In this document: one piece after another, positions 1 through 6,552 of the stretch
Numbering within the stretch: the stretch's first letter is position 1
Layout of the letters: every line of letters starts with the position of its first letter
DNA from: JAGYLJ01 sp964383545
Lineage (GTDB): Bacteria > Patescibacteriota > Minisyncoccia > Phycocordibacterales > UBA12079
Reading direction: 5' to 3'
NCBI GenBank assembly: GCA_964383545.1
Contig: CAYLHD010000008.1
Coordinates: forward strand, 1 to 26,084
Length of the DNA: 26,084 nt
Translations under genes and position numbers: made by a program
The notes under the pieces: model-generated
Told to the model about the DNA's origin: nothing
The model's database searches: none
Seen by the model: only the letters and a program-made list of their open reading frames with translations

Positions 1-25
1 ATTATAAATTAACAAATTAAATATC

Positions 26-598
26 ATGGAATTAAAAGGAACAGAGACAGAGAAGAATTTATTAAAATCATTTGCGGGAGAGTCTCAGGCTCGGATGCGT
101 TATGATTATTTTTCAAGCCAAGCTAAAAAAGATGGTTTAGAACAAATTTCTGCTATTTTTGCGGAAACAGCTTTAAATGAAAAAGAGCATGCAAAAAGGT
201 TTTTTAAATTTTTAGAAGGTCGTCCAGTTGAGATAACAGCTATTTATCCAGCAGGGAAGATTGGAACTACTTTAGAAAATTTGAAGGAAGCGGCTGAAGG
301 TGAAAATGAAGAGTGGTCGGAATTGTACCCAGAATTTGCCAAGGTGGCTGAAGAAGAAGGTTTTGTTGATATCGCTACTACTTTTAAAAAGATAGCTGAA
401 GTAGAAAAAGCTCATGAAGACAGATATAGAAAATTATCAAATAATTTAGAATCTGGAAAAGTATTTGCCAGAGGAGAAAGTTTAACTTGGAAATGTAGAA
501 ATTGTGGTTATTTACATGAGGGGTTAGCAGCACCGGAAATTTGTCCAGCTTGTTTACATCCTCAAGCTTATTTTCAGATTAAAGAAAGGAATTATTAA
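26..598 (+). CDS. rbr: Rubrerythrin
   Basis: A 190-aa non-haem iron protein of the rubrerythrin family, which reduces hydrogen peroxide in the cytoplasm of anaerobes and microaerophiles. The N-terminal ferritin-like diiron domain (about residues 1-140) shows the expected ligands: E19 in ESQAR, the ExxH pair E52/H55, the GExxE-like segment around E93-E96 followed by MYPEFA-like YPEFA, and ExxH at E127/H130. The C-terminal rubredoxin-like domain has C157-x2-C160 and C173-x2-C176 followed by HPQAYF. The length is normal. The ATG at 26 has no Shine-Dalgarno motif; a TATAAA sequence at 3-8 could be a -10 box but the -35 is outside the window. It is followed by a hairpin terminator. The electron donor is not encoded nearby. 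Confidence 0.95.
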   Translation: MELKGTETEKNLLKSFAGESQARMRYDYFSSQAKKDGLEQISAIFAETALNEKEHAKRFFKFLEGRPVEITAIYPAGKIGTTLENLKEAAEGENEEWSELYPEFAKVAEEEGFVDIATTFKKIAEVEKAHEDRYRKLSNNLESGKVFARGESLTWKCRNCGYLHEGLAAPEICPACLHPQAYFQIKERNY

Positions 599-623
599 AG
601 TTGAATCAAAAAGACAAAAAAAG

Positions 624-648
624 ACAGGCGCCACGAAGTGGTGCCTGT
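624..648. terminator. Bidirectional hairpin terminator between rubrerythrin and the PAS gene
   Basis: ACAGGCGCCAC (624-634), loop GAA, GTGGTGCCTGT (638-648) form an 11-bp stem with one G-U pair. Read on the minus strand the stem is followed by a T-rich tail (complement of the A runs at 611-622), which is a good terminator for the PAS gene. Read on the plus strand the tail TGTTTATTGGTTT is weaker but plausible for rubrerythrin. The two genes converge on it. Confidence 0.8.
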
Positions 649-675
649 TGTTTATTGGTTTAGGAGGATTGTCTA

Positions 676-1305
676 TTATTTCTTAAAATCTTCTGGATCG
701 TACAATTCTGGGTATAGCTTTTTTGTGCAGTCTTCATAAATTCCGTGTGAGAAATCAATAGGGTGGTGACGGCTTATATAGCTTTCTAATTGTTCCCAAC
801 TGTTATCGTCTCTGCGGATTTTTTTACAAGATGCACAGATAGGAATAATTTTTCTTAACTTATTCATCTTTACAGCATATTTTTTAAGTTGTTTGGTTTT
901 CTTTTCTAGGGCTATCAATCTTTGTTCTTGATTTTCGATGTTTTGACTAGCCCCAATGATTTTAATAGGTTTGCCATTTTTTCTAACGACTGATATTTCC
1001 ACAGAGAACCATTTGGTAGAACCATCTTTGCAAAAATGTTCCAATTTTAAAGTTTGTTTGTCTTTTCCGTTGACTTGAGAAAGAAGTTCATTTCTGATTT
1101 TTTCCGAAACAATTTGAAATGATTCTATTGTAAGAGTTTCTTCTAATGATCTTCTCGTAGCTTCTTCTACTGTATAACCTCGAAGCTTTTCAACGGAAGG
1201 ACTGACATATTCCCAAGTGAATTCTGGGAGTTTTATTTCCCAGAAAATTTGGTTATCAAGTCCTTCCATTAAATTTTTGAAATCTGTTGTGTTGTTTTTC
1301 TCCAA
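676..1305 (-). CDS. PAS-domain sensor protein with a degenerate C-terminal Cys motif
   Basis: A 209-aa cytoplasmic protein with one PAS domain (about residues 12-125), a short charged linker likely to be coiled coil (125-152), and the C-terminal segment IPICASCKKIRRDDNSW...FSHGIYEDCTKKLYPE (153-201 overall). That segment is a familiar tail of PAS proteins and of response regulators and histidine kinases. No kinase, GGDEF or DNA-binding domain follows, so this is a stand-alone sensor or adaptor of unknown output. The usual tail has CxxC...CPxC; here C157 and C160 are kept, the third position is Y190 (codon TAT) and C193 is kept. The start is TTG at 1305, chosen because AGGAGG lies 5 nt upstream and the sequence upstream is a hairpin. 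It has its own promoter about 75-105 nt upstream of the start. The ligand is unknown. Confidence 0.8.
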   Translation of the reverse strand: MEKNNTTDFKNLMEGLDNQIFWEIKLPEFTWEYVSPSVEKLRGYTVEEATRRSLEETLTIESFQIVSEKIRNELLSQVNGKDKQTLKLEHFCKDGSTKWFSVEISVVRKNGKPIKIIGASQNIENQEQRLIALEKKTKQLKKYAVKMNKLRKIIPICASCKKIRRDDNSWEQLESYISRHHPIDFSHGIYEDCTKKLYPELYDPEDFKK

Positions 1306-1310
1306 TTTTT

Positions 1311-1316
1311 CCTCCT
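1311..1316 (-). promoter_or_regulatory. Perfect Shine-Dalgarno of the PAS gene
   Basis: On the minus strand AGGAGG lies 5 nt before a TTG start codon (1305-1303). It is the only full-length Shine-Dalgarno motif positioned at a start codon that I see in the window, and it decides the TTG start. Confidence 0.8.
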
Positions 1317-1335
1317 AGTCTGCTTAAAGCAGACT
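1317..1335 (-). promoter_or_regulatory. Leader hairpin directly upstream of the PAS-gene Shine-Dalgarno
   Basis: AGTCTGCTT (1317-1325), one central base, AAGCAGACT (1327-1335): a perfect 9-bp inverted repeat ending immediately before AGGAGG on the minus strand. In the minus transcript it is a 5'-leader hairpin that could set access to the ribosome site. On the plus strand it is followed by a T-rich run and would look like a terminator, but no plus-strand gene ends there. Confidence 0.55.
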
Positions 1336-1380
1336 TTTTATTTTTTATATTAAAGGACAATTACCAAAATACTGAAAATA

Positions 1381-1409
1381 ATTATACATTACTTTTTACA
1401 TTTAATCAA
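1381..1409 (-). promoter_or_regulatory. Promoter of the PAS gene
   Basis: On the minus strand TTGATT (1409-1404) and TATAAT (1386-1381) are separated by 17 nt. The start of transcription would be near 1374, giving a leader of about 69 nt that contains the hairpin and the Shine-Dalgarno motif. This is a sequence match only. Confidence 0.6.
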
Positions 1410-1423
1410 TACCTATAGGTATT
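1408..1423. promoter_or_regulatory. 16-nt perfect palindrome overlapping the PAS-gene -35 box
   Basis: AATACCTATAGGTATT is its own reverse complement and overlaps the first two bases of the minus-strand -35 element. The position is that of an operator for a dimeric regulator. No candidate regulator can be named from the window; it lies just downstream of the def stop codon. Confidence 0.45.
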
Positions 1424-1428
1424 TGAAT

Positions 1429-1932
1429 CTAGATAGTTTTTCCACTACTAGTTTTTTCTCCGTGAATATTTTTAGCTTTACTGGTAAAGAGAATACCTTC
1501 GAGGTGATCAATTTCATGTTGGAAAACTTGAGCCATTAAACCACTGGCTCCAAAAGTGAATTTTTTACCATATTCATCAATAGCACTAACAGTTGCTTTT
1601 CTACATCTTTCAACTTCTCCGTAAACATCACGAACACTGAGACAACCTTCTTCTAACCATTGTTTTTCTTTAGAAGTTTTTATTATTTCAGGATTAATAA
1701 AGACAAGATCTGAATCTATATTATTTTCAAAGAATTTATTAGAGACAATAAAAATTCTGAGTGATTCTCCGATTTGTGGTCCAGCTAGAGCAATGGCATC
1801 ATCAGTGTTTTTTAAGACATCTTTCATTTGTGAGATAATATTCCTAATCTTAGGGCTAGGGATATCCTCTAGGGCAATTTTTTCAGCCTGTTGTTCTAAA
1901 ATTTCGTGACCTTTTTGTAATACTTCTACCAT
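1429..1932 (-). CDS. def: Peptide deformylase with a variant motif 1
   Basis: A 167-aa metalloenzyme that removes the formyl group from the N-terminal methionine of nascent proteins at the ribosome. Motif 2 EGCLS (metal ligand C97) and motif 3 QHEIDH (H139, catalytic E140, H143) are intact. Motif 1, usually GxGxAAxQ, reads AIALAGPQIG at residues 46-55: Q53 is kept but the first two glycines are alanines and the second alanine is glycine. The length is normal. The start ATG (1932) lies 6 nt behind a TATAAT, so the mRNA may be leaderless. Upstream on the same strand are two uncharacterised genes; it appears to have its own promoter. Confidence 0.93.
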   Translation of the reverse strand: MVEVLQKGHEILEQQAEKIALEDIPSPKIRNIISQMKDVLKNTDDAIALAGPQIGESLRIFIVSNKFFENNIDSDLVFINPEIIKTSKEKQWLEEGCLSVRDVYGEVERCRKATVSAIDEYGKKFTFGASGLMAQVFQHEIDHLEGILFTSKAKNIHGEKTSSGKTI

Positions 1933-1938
1933 ACTTTT

Positions 1939-1944
1939 ATTATA
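1939..1944 (-). promoter_or_regulatory. -10 box of def, 6 nt from the start codon
   Basis: Minus-strand TATAAT (1944-1939) is followed by AAAAGT and then the ATG at 1932. Transcription would begin at or next to the start codon. No good -35 is visible. Confidence 0.45.
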
Positions 1945-1973
1945 ATCTTTTTTAGAAAAGTTGAAAGTGTTTT

Positions 1974-2747
1974 CTATTTTTCTTTTTTAGCTTTTCTGTG
2001 TTGTCCAATTTTCCACCAAAAGAGTTTTTGTTGGTCTTTAAGTGGTTTACGGCTTTCTTTTACTTCTGACCAATATTGATATATTGAAGCTTCTGGAATT
2101 TTTTTGAAAAAACCTAAATAAAAACTAAAGGAACCAACACCTTTTTTAGCTTTTTCTCCAAAATAATTTCTTATTTCATTTACTAGGTAGTGTTTTTCTG
2201 AGTGAAGGGATTTATTTTTTTCTGTAGGCTTAGAGAGAAGATCACTGATATTTTTGATACCATTTACTGATTTGGCTTTTTCAGATTTCTTATCAACAGG
2301 TTTTCTAAATTTATTTTTTATGAAGTCACTTGTTATTTTTTTTATTGATATCTCTATTTTTTTAAAGTTATCAATTTGATTAGGGGAGAGTTGGTTTATT
2401 TCCTTGATTATTTTTTTTGAAAAAACTTTTTGTGAGATTTCTTCTAGAGGGATATAAGTTTTTTCTGATATTAATAAAATTAATTCTATTAGAGTCGTTT
2501 TAAGAAGAGGGAGCTTAATTGAATCATCTAAGCTATTTACTTTCATTTTATTTTTTCTTAAAAAAAATTTGTTTTTTTCTAAATCTTCAACACGAACAAT
2601 TAAAGCAGGTTTTCTGTTTAAGGAGCTTTTGGGTTTAGGGTAGGGAATAAAGATTAATGATCCAACTGAAAAGTTTTTTGAAGAAAAGAATAACACCGGT
2701 TTTTGAAAGCGATTTCTATAAACAGGTATAGTGGTGATTAAGTTCAT
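1974..2747 (-). CDS. Uncharacterised basic protein, possibly with a PriA-like N-terminal DNA-binding fold
   Basis: I do not recognise a named family with confidence. The 257-aa product is lysine-rich. The N-terminal 55 residues (ITTIPVYRN..., GSLIFIPY, KPALIVRVED) have the pattern of the small beta-barrel at the N-terminus of primosome helicase PriA, where a start like 'G..V.VPF......G.V' is usual; this is a weak, by-eye resemblance. The middle is helical and charged. The C-terminus (about 190-257) contains the segments VGSFSFYLGFFKKIP, SEVKESRK and KLFWWKIGQ, which look conserved (aromatic and polar pattern), and there is no helicase motif. No signal peptide or membrane segment. Its start is 1 nt from the stop of the upstream gene (2749-3402), so the two are probably one operon under the promoter at 3410-3439. 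Confidence 0.55.
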   Translation of the reverse strand: MNLITTIPVYRNRFQKPVLFFSSKNFSVGSLIFIPYPKPKSSLNRKPALIVRVEDLEKNKFFLRKNKMKVNSLDDSIKLPLLKTTLIELILLISEKTYIPLEEISQKVFSKKIIKEINQLSPNQIDNFKKIEISIKKITSDFIKNKFRKPVDKKSEKAKSVNGIKNISDLLSKPTEKNKSLHSEKHYLVNEIRNYFGEKAKKGVGSFSFYLGFFKKIPEASIYQYWSEVKESRKPLKDQQKLFWWKIGQHRKAKKEK

Positions 2748-2748
2748 C

Positions 2749-3402
2749 TTAATAATTTACAAGCATTAGATTATTGTCATCTAAGACGTAAATTGAAGAA
2801 CTATCTTTCTTTACGAAGACAGGATTTTTTCCTTTATAAATTGGTTGAAAGTTTTGGATATTATCACTGATAACTTCTAGAGCATAGATACCGTTGCCGG
2901 AAGAGATAATAACAACGTCTTGTCTGTTTTTGTAATAATCAATGGCTGTGATGGATTCTTTTAGGGAAAGATTTTTATCTGGAATATTAGCTAAAGTTGA
3001 AGTGGCAGTGAGATCTTCTTGAAAAAGGGAAATTATTCTTGTGTATTCAGAATCAATTTCTCCAATTAATAGACCACTAGTATTTTGAGGAATAAAGAAC
3101 GGTTGAATTTTTGAGGTAGTCTGTTTTTTGATATTTACATCTTTTATCCATGGCCAAAATTTATCCTTTGATATTACTATAGTATGTTTACCTTCTTCCA
3201 AATCAAATGAAGGGTTAATATCTTGTTGAGCTAATTCTCTTTGGTTATCTATAAAGATAATTAGATTTTCATCCAATGATTGAATTTGTAATATACCATC
3301 TCGGTTGTTTTTATAGGTTGTAGTTAAAACAACAGTTAAAATAACTATTAATATAAAGATATATATATAAGAATGTTTCTTATTTTGTTTGTTTTTTCTC
3401 AT
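2749..3402 (-). CDS. Membrane-anchored protein with a PEGA-like domain
   Basis: 217 aa. A positively charged N-terminus is followed by one hydrophobic helix (about residues 11-30) and no cleavage site, so it is probably anchored with its bulk outside the cytoplasm. Residues about 38-90 (LIIFIDNQRE..., LEEGKHTIVISKDKFWPW) resemble a PEGA-type beta-sandwich. The remainder (TSGLLIGEI..., ALEVISDNIQ, IYVLDDNNLMLVNY) looks like one or two beta-propeller blades, too few for a full propeller, so the protein is short for a PEGA-plus-propeller family. Function unknown. It shares an intergenic region with murA on the other strand and lies 1 nt from the next gene. The ATG at 3402 is 7 nt from an extended -10 box. 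Confidence 0.65.
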   Translation of the reverse strand: MRKNKQNKKHSYIYIFILIVILTVVLTTTYKNNRDGILQIQSLDENLIIFIDNQRELAQQDINPSFDLEEGKHTIVISKDKFWPWIKDVNIKKQTTSKIQPFFIPQNTSGLLIGEIDSEYTRIISLFQEDLTATSTLANIPDKNLSLKESITAIDYYKNRQDVVIISSGNGIYALEVISDNIQNFQPIYKGKNPVFVKKDSSSIYVLDDNNLMLVNY

Positions 3403-3409
3403 AATTTCT

Positions 3410-3439
3410 ATGATAACACCAAAAAGCTAATTTAATCAA
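3410..3439 (-). promoter_or_regulatory. Promoter of the minus-strand pair 3402-1974, probably leaderless
   Basis: On the minus strand TTGATT (3439-3434), 18 nt, TATCAT (3415-3410) with the extended -10 TGT directly before it; the ATG at 3402 follows after 7 nt. The -35 abuts the -35 of the murA promoter. Confidence 0.6.
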
Positions 3440-3468
3440 TTGTTATTTTATAAGAAAAACCTTAGAAT
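3440..3468 (+). promoter_or_regulatory. Promoter of murA, probably leaderless
   Basis: TTGTTA (3440-3445), 17 nt, TAGAAT (3463-3468); the murA ATG begins at 3475, where transcription itself is expected to begin. There is no Shine-Dalgarno motif. Confidence 0.65.
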
Positions 3469-3474
3469 AGAGTA

Positions 3475-4770
3475 ATGAAGAAAGATAAATTTATTATCCA
3501 AAGTTTGGATGGACAGAAGAAATTGTCTGGCGAGGTTAAGATAAGCGGTGCAAAGAATGCTGTTTTGCCAATTATGGCTTCTAGTGTTCTATTTGAAGAC
3601 AATTTTTTAATGACCAATGTTCCTGAGATAGAAGATTTAAATAGAATGACTGAAATTTTTGCTGGTTTGGGAATTAAGATTAATAAACAATCACAGGGAG
3701 AGTATTTTATAGATCCTCATGGTTTAAATAAATTTGAAATTGATGAAGAGACTTCGAAAAGATTAAGAGCTTCTGTAATTTTCACTGGTCCGTTGTTGGC
3801 GAGATTTGGTGAATTAATTTTTCCTCATCCCGGTGGTTGTGTGATCGGTGCTCGACCAATTGATTTATTTTTAGATGGTTTCCAAAAAATGGGGGCTAAG
3901 GTTCAAGTTAGAGATGATAAATATTTTGTTACAGCTAAAGATAAAAAACTTCAAGGAGCTAACATTTTTTTTAAAGTTCAGAGTGTAACAGCTACTGAAA
4001 CATTTATCATGGCTGGAGTATTAGCTGAAGGGGAAACTATTCTTAAAAATGTAGCTATGGAACCAGAAATTGTTAGTTTGGTTGATTTCTTAAATTCTTG
4101 TGGAGCAAATATTACAGGAGCAGGAACTCCTACTATCAGAATAATGGGAGGAAATTTGTTAAAATCTGACGGGAAAGTTTATCAAACAATTCCTGATAGA
4201 ATTGAAACAGGAAGTTTTCTTATTTTAGGAGCTCTTTGTGCTGAGAATTTGAGAGTGAGTAATTGTGAACCAAAACATTTAGGAATTTTAATTGAACTAT
4301 TAAAAGATTCAGGAGTAGAGATTGAAGTTGGCCAGGACTATTTAAATATTATAAATAATAAAAAACAGAATAGTGAGTTTAAATCTGTAAGTATAAAGAC
4401 TCATGAGTATCCTGGTTTTCCAACCGATTTACAGGCTCCCTTTGTTGTTTATCTAACTCAGGTGACCGGAGAAAGTCTTGTTTTTGAAACTATTTTTGAA
4501 GGTAGATTAAATTATACTGATAATTTAAAGATGATGGGGGCTGATATAAAAATGTGGGATGCTCACAGAGCAACTATTAAAGGACCTAATGTATTAAAAG
4601 GTAGAGAGTTAGATGGTCCTGATATTAGAACCGGGTTTGCTTTTGTAATTGCTGCTTTGATTGCAAAAGGTGAATCTATCATTAATAATGTTTATTATAT
4701 TGATAGGGGTTATGAAAATGTAGAAGAAAAGTTGAGACAGCTAGGTGTAGATATTAAAAGAATTAATTAA
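3475..4770 (+). CDS. murA: UDP-N-acetylglucosamine 1-carboxyvinyltransferase
   Basis: 431 aa, normal length. MurA transfers enolpyruvate from PEP to UDP-GlcNAc, the first committed cytoplasmic step of peptidoglycan synthesis. The N-terminal GAKNAVLP motif (residues 25-32) and the loop GGCVIGARPID (120-130) are present; C122 corresponds to the catalytic, fosfomycin-sensitive cysteine. PDRIETGSFL and the C-terminal YIDRGYENVEEKL segment are also typical. It is the first gene of a likely murA-mreB-holB run (gaps 37 and 4 nt). Together with MreB it shows that the organism makes a peptidoglycan wall and controls cell shape. Confidence 0.96.
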   Translation: MKKDKFIIQSLDGQKKLSGEVKISGAKNAVLPIMASSVLFEDNFLMTNVPEIEDLNRMTEIFAGLGIKINKQSQGEYFIDPHGLNKFEIDEETSKRLRASVIFTGPLLARFGELIFPHPGGCVIGARPIDLFLDGFQKMGAKVQVRDDKYFVTAKDKKLQGANIFFKVQSVTATETFIMAGVLAEGETILKNVAMEPEIVSLVDFLNSCGANITGAGTPTIRIMGGNLLKSDGKVYQTIPDRIETGSFLILGALCAENLRVSNCEPKHLGILIELLKDSGVEIEVGQDYLNIINNKKQNSEFKSVSIKTHEYPGFPTDLQAPFVVYLTQVTGESLVFETIFEGRLNYTDNLKMMGADIKMWDAHRATIKGPNVLKGRELDGPDIRTGFAFVIAALIAKGESIINNVYYIDRGYENVEEKLRQLGVDIKRIN

Positions 4771-4778
4771 CTAACAAG

Positions 4779-4795
4779 AATCATTAAGAATGGTT
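4779..4795 (+). other. Short hairpin between murA and mreB
   Basis: AATCATT (4779-4785), loop AAG, AATGGTT (4789-4795) form 7 bp with one G-U pair, 12 nt before the mreB ATG. No T tract follows, so it is not an intrinsic terminator. A similar hairpin precedes dnaK. Confidence 0.3.
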
Positions 4796-4807
4796 GGATA
4801 AGAAAAT

Positions 4808-5824
4808 ATGTCATTTTTTGTTAAAAAATTAGGAATAGATCTTGGAACGGCTAACACATTGGTATTTTCTCCAGGTAGAGGAGTTATTTTAAATGAGCCG
4901 TCTGTGGTGGCTGTATCTGAATTAGATAATAAGATTTTAGCAGTTGGTTCTGAAGCGAAAAATATGATTGGAAGAACTCCTGAAAGTATTGTAACTTTTC
5001 GACCTATGAGAGATGGTGTGATTGCTGATTACAAAGTGACGGAAGCTATGTTACGTTATTTTATAAATAAAGCTTTAGGTAAATGGAATTTTTTTAAACC
5101 AGAGGTAATTGTTTCAGTGCCAGCTGGAGTAACATCGACAGAAAGAAGAGCAGTTATTGAAGCTACTATTAAAGCGGGTGCAAAAAAAGCATTTGTGGTG
5201 AAAGAACCTATTTTAGCCGCCATTGGAGCTGGGGTAGCTATTGAAGAACCAGGGGGTCATATGATCGTTGATATTGGTGGTGGAACTATTGATGTAGCAG
5301 TTATTTCCTTGGGTGGAATTGTAGCTTCTACTTCAGTAAAATGTGCTGGTGATAAAGTAAATCGAGCAATTGCTGATGCAGTTAAAAGAAGTTCAAATTT
5401 ATTTATAGGTGATAAGACAGCTGAGGATATAAAAATACAGATTGGTTCAGCACTTCCTTTGGAAGAGGGTTTAACTATGGAAGTTAGAGGAAGAGATTTT
5501 ATTTCTGGATTACCTCGTTCTGTGGAAGTTAAAACTAATGATATAGCTAAAGCTATTACTAAAGAATTAAGAGAAATGGTTAGGGCAATTAAAGTTGTTT
5601 TTCAGGAGACCCCTCCTGAGTTGTCAGCTGATATTATTCAAAAAGGAATTATTATGACAGGGGGTTCTTCACAATTGAGAAATTTACCCGAATTGATTTA
5701 TCGAAGAACTGGTGTGGAGGCTCGTTTAGCTAAGGATCCTCTCTATTGTGTTGCTAATGGAGCAGGGGTGGCCTTGCAACATATGGATACTTATAAAAGA
5801 AGTGTTATTTCTAAACGTCGTTAA
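4808..5824 (+). CDS. mreB: Rod shape-determining protein MreB
   Basis: 338 aa, normal length. Actin-like ATPase that polymerises under the membrane and guides the wall-synthesis machinery. Phosphate-1 loop GIDLGTANTLVF (about residues 9-20), the conserved EPSVVA and RPMRDGVIAD segments, phosphate-2 loop DIGGGTIDVAVI (about 156-167) and the adenosine motif MTGGSSQLRNL are all present. The short hydrophobic start SFFVKKLG could help contact the membrane. No mreC, mreD, rodA or pbp2 follow; the next gene is holB-like. The ATG at 4808 is preceded by GGATAAG, at best a weak ribosome site. Confidence 0.96.
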   Translation: MSFFVKKLGIDLGTANTLVFSPGRGVILNEPSVVAVSELDNKILAVGSEAKNMIGRTPESIVTFRPMRDGVIADYKVTEAMLRYFINKALGKWNFFKPEVIVSVPAGVTSTERRAVIEATIKAGAKKAFVVKEPILAAIGAGVAIEEPGGHMIVDIGGGTIDVAVISLGGIVASTSVKCAGDKVNRAIADAVKRSSNLFIGDKTAEDIKIQIGSALPLEEGLTMEVRGRDFISGLPRSVEVKTNDIAKAITKELREMVRAIKVVFQETPPELSADIIQKGIIMTGGSSQLRNLPELIYRRTGVEARLAKDPLYCVANGAGVALQHMDTYKRSVISKRR

Positions 5825-5828
5825 TTTT

Positions 5829-6533
5829 ATGTTTTCATCTATTGATGTCGAGAAAAATATTCATCACGCTTATTTACTAGAAGGGGAGAAAAAAGTAATT
5901 TTTCAAGAATTATTAGATTTTTTAGATAAAAAACTTAATTTTTTTGTTAAGGCTAATCCAGATTTTTGGCTAGGGGAGTTTGATACTCTAGGAATTGATG
6001 ATAGTCGGGCTTTTAAAGAATTTCAGTCAAGAAAATCTTTTTCTGGTGGTAAAAAGATTTTGGTAATTAAAACTAACTTTATTACTCACGAAGCTCAGAA
6101 TTCTTTATTGAAAGTTTTTGAGGAACCAACCAAGAATACTCACTTATTTTTAATTATGCCTTCGATTGAGACGATTTTACCGACTCTTTGTTCTCGGTTG
6201 TTATTAATTAAGCATTCGGAGGTTCAACCTCCGAATGGTTCACTTGGAGGTTCAACCTCCAAGTTGGAGGTAGGGGGATTTTTGAAAGCTTCTTTGAGTG
6301 AACGACTGGAGATGATTAAAGTTTTTTTGCCTAAAAGTAAAGAAGATAAAGTTAGTAAAGCTGAAGTGATTAGTTTTTTAAATGATTTAGAAAAGTTTCT
6401 TTATGAGAGTGACAGAATAGTAAACTCTGAGGTTGAAAATGTTTTTAGTGAAATAAGACAATGTCGATCTTATTTAAATGATCGTTCTCCTTCGGTCAAG
6501 ATGATTTTAGAACACCTTTCTCAAATAATTTAA
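5829..6533 (+). CDS. holB: DNA polymerase III delta-prime (HolB)-like clamp-loader subunit, carrying a palindromic-repeat insertion
   Basis: 234 aa from ATG 5829, 4 nt after the mreB stop; upstream in-frame start codons lie inside mreB. HolB helps open the sliding clamp. Seen: HHAYLLEGE at the N-terminus, where related proteins have a P-loop (no GKT/S here); KILVIKTNFIT (76-86, a Walker-B-like strand without the acidic pair); the diagnostic HEAQNSLLKVFEEPTKNTHLFLI (87-109); and LPTLCSRL (118-124, sensor-1/SRC region with L in place of C). No zinc cysteines. It is therefore a non-ATPase delta-prime type. Residues about 129-150 (EVQPPNGS, LGGSTSK) are encoded by two palindromic repeats and look like an insertion in a loop after sensor 1. 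The protein is shorter than typical delta-prime at its C-terminus. Confidence 0.8.
   Translation: MFSSIDVEKNIHHAYLLEGEKKVIFQELLDFLDKKLNFFVKANPDFWLGEFDTLGIDDSRAFKEFQSRKSFSGGKKILVIKTNFITHEAQNSLLKVFEEPTKNTHLFLIMPSIETILPTLCSRLLLIKHSEVQPPNGSLGGSTSKLEVGGFLKASLSERLEMIKVFLPKSKEDKVSKAEVISFLNDLEKFLYESDRIVNSEVENVFSEIRQCRSYLNDRSPSVKMILEHLSQII
6214..6236. repeat. Palindromic repeat copy 1, inside holB
   Basis: Arm ATTCGGAGGTT (6214-6224), centre C, arm AACCTCCGAAT (6226-6236): 11-bp perfect inverted repeat. It is read in the holB frame as SEVQPPN. Copy 2 follows after 5 nt. Confidence 0.9.
6242..6264. repeat. Palindromic repeat copy 2, inside holB
   Basis: Arm ACTTGGAGGTT (6242-6252), centre C, arm AACCTCCAAGT (6254-6264). 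It is read in frame as LGGSTSK. Compared with copy 1, arm positions 2 and 4 differ, and both changes are matched in the opposite arm. A half copy, TTGGAGGT (6264-6271), follows immediately. The 23-nt unit is identical to copy 3. Confidence 0.9.
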
Positions 6534-6552
6534 AATTTGTGGATAAGTATTC

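Noticed and set aside
1317..1339. Plus-strand intrinsic terminator (9-bp stem followed by T run)
   Set aside because: No plus-strand gene ends there; the nearest plus gene already has a terminator at 624-648. It is better read as the PAS-gene leader hairpin on the minus strand.
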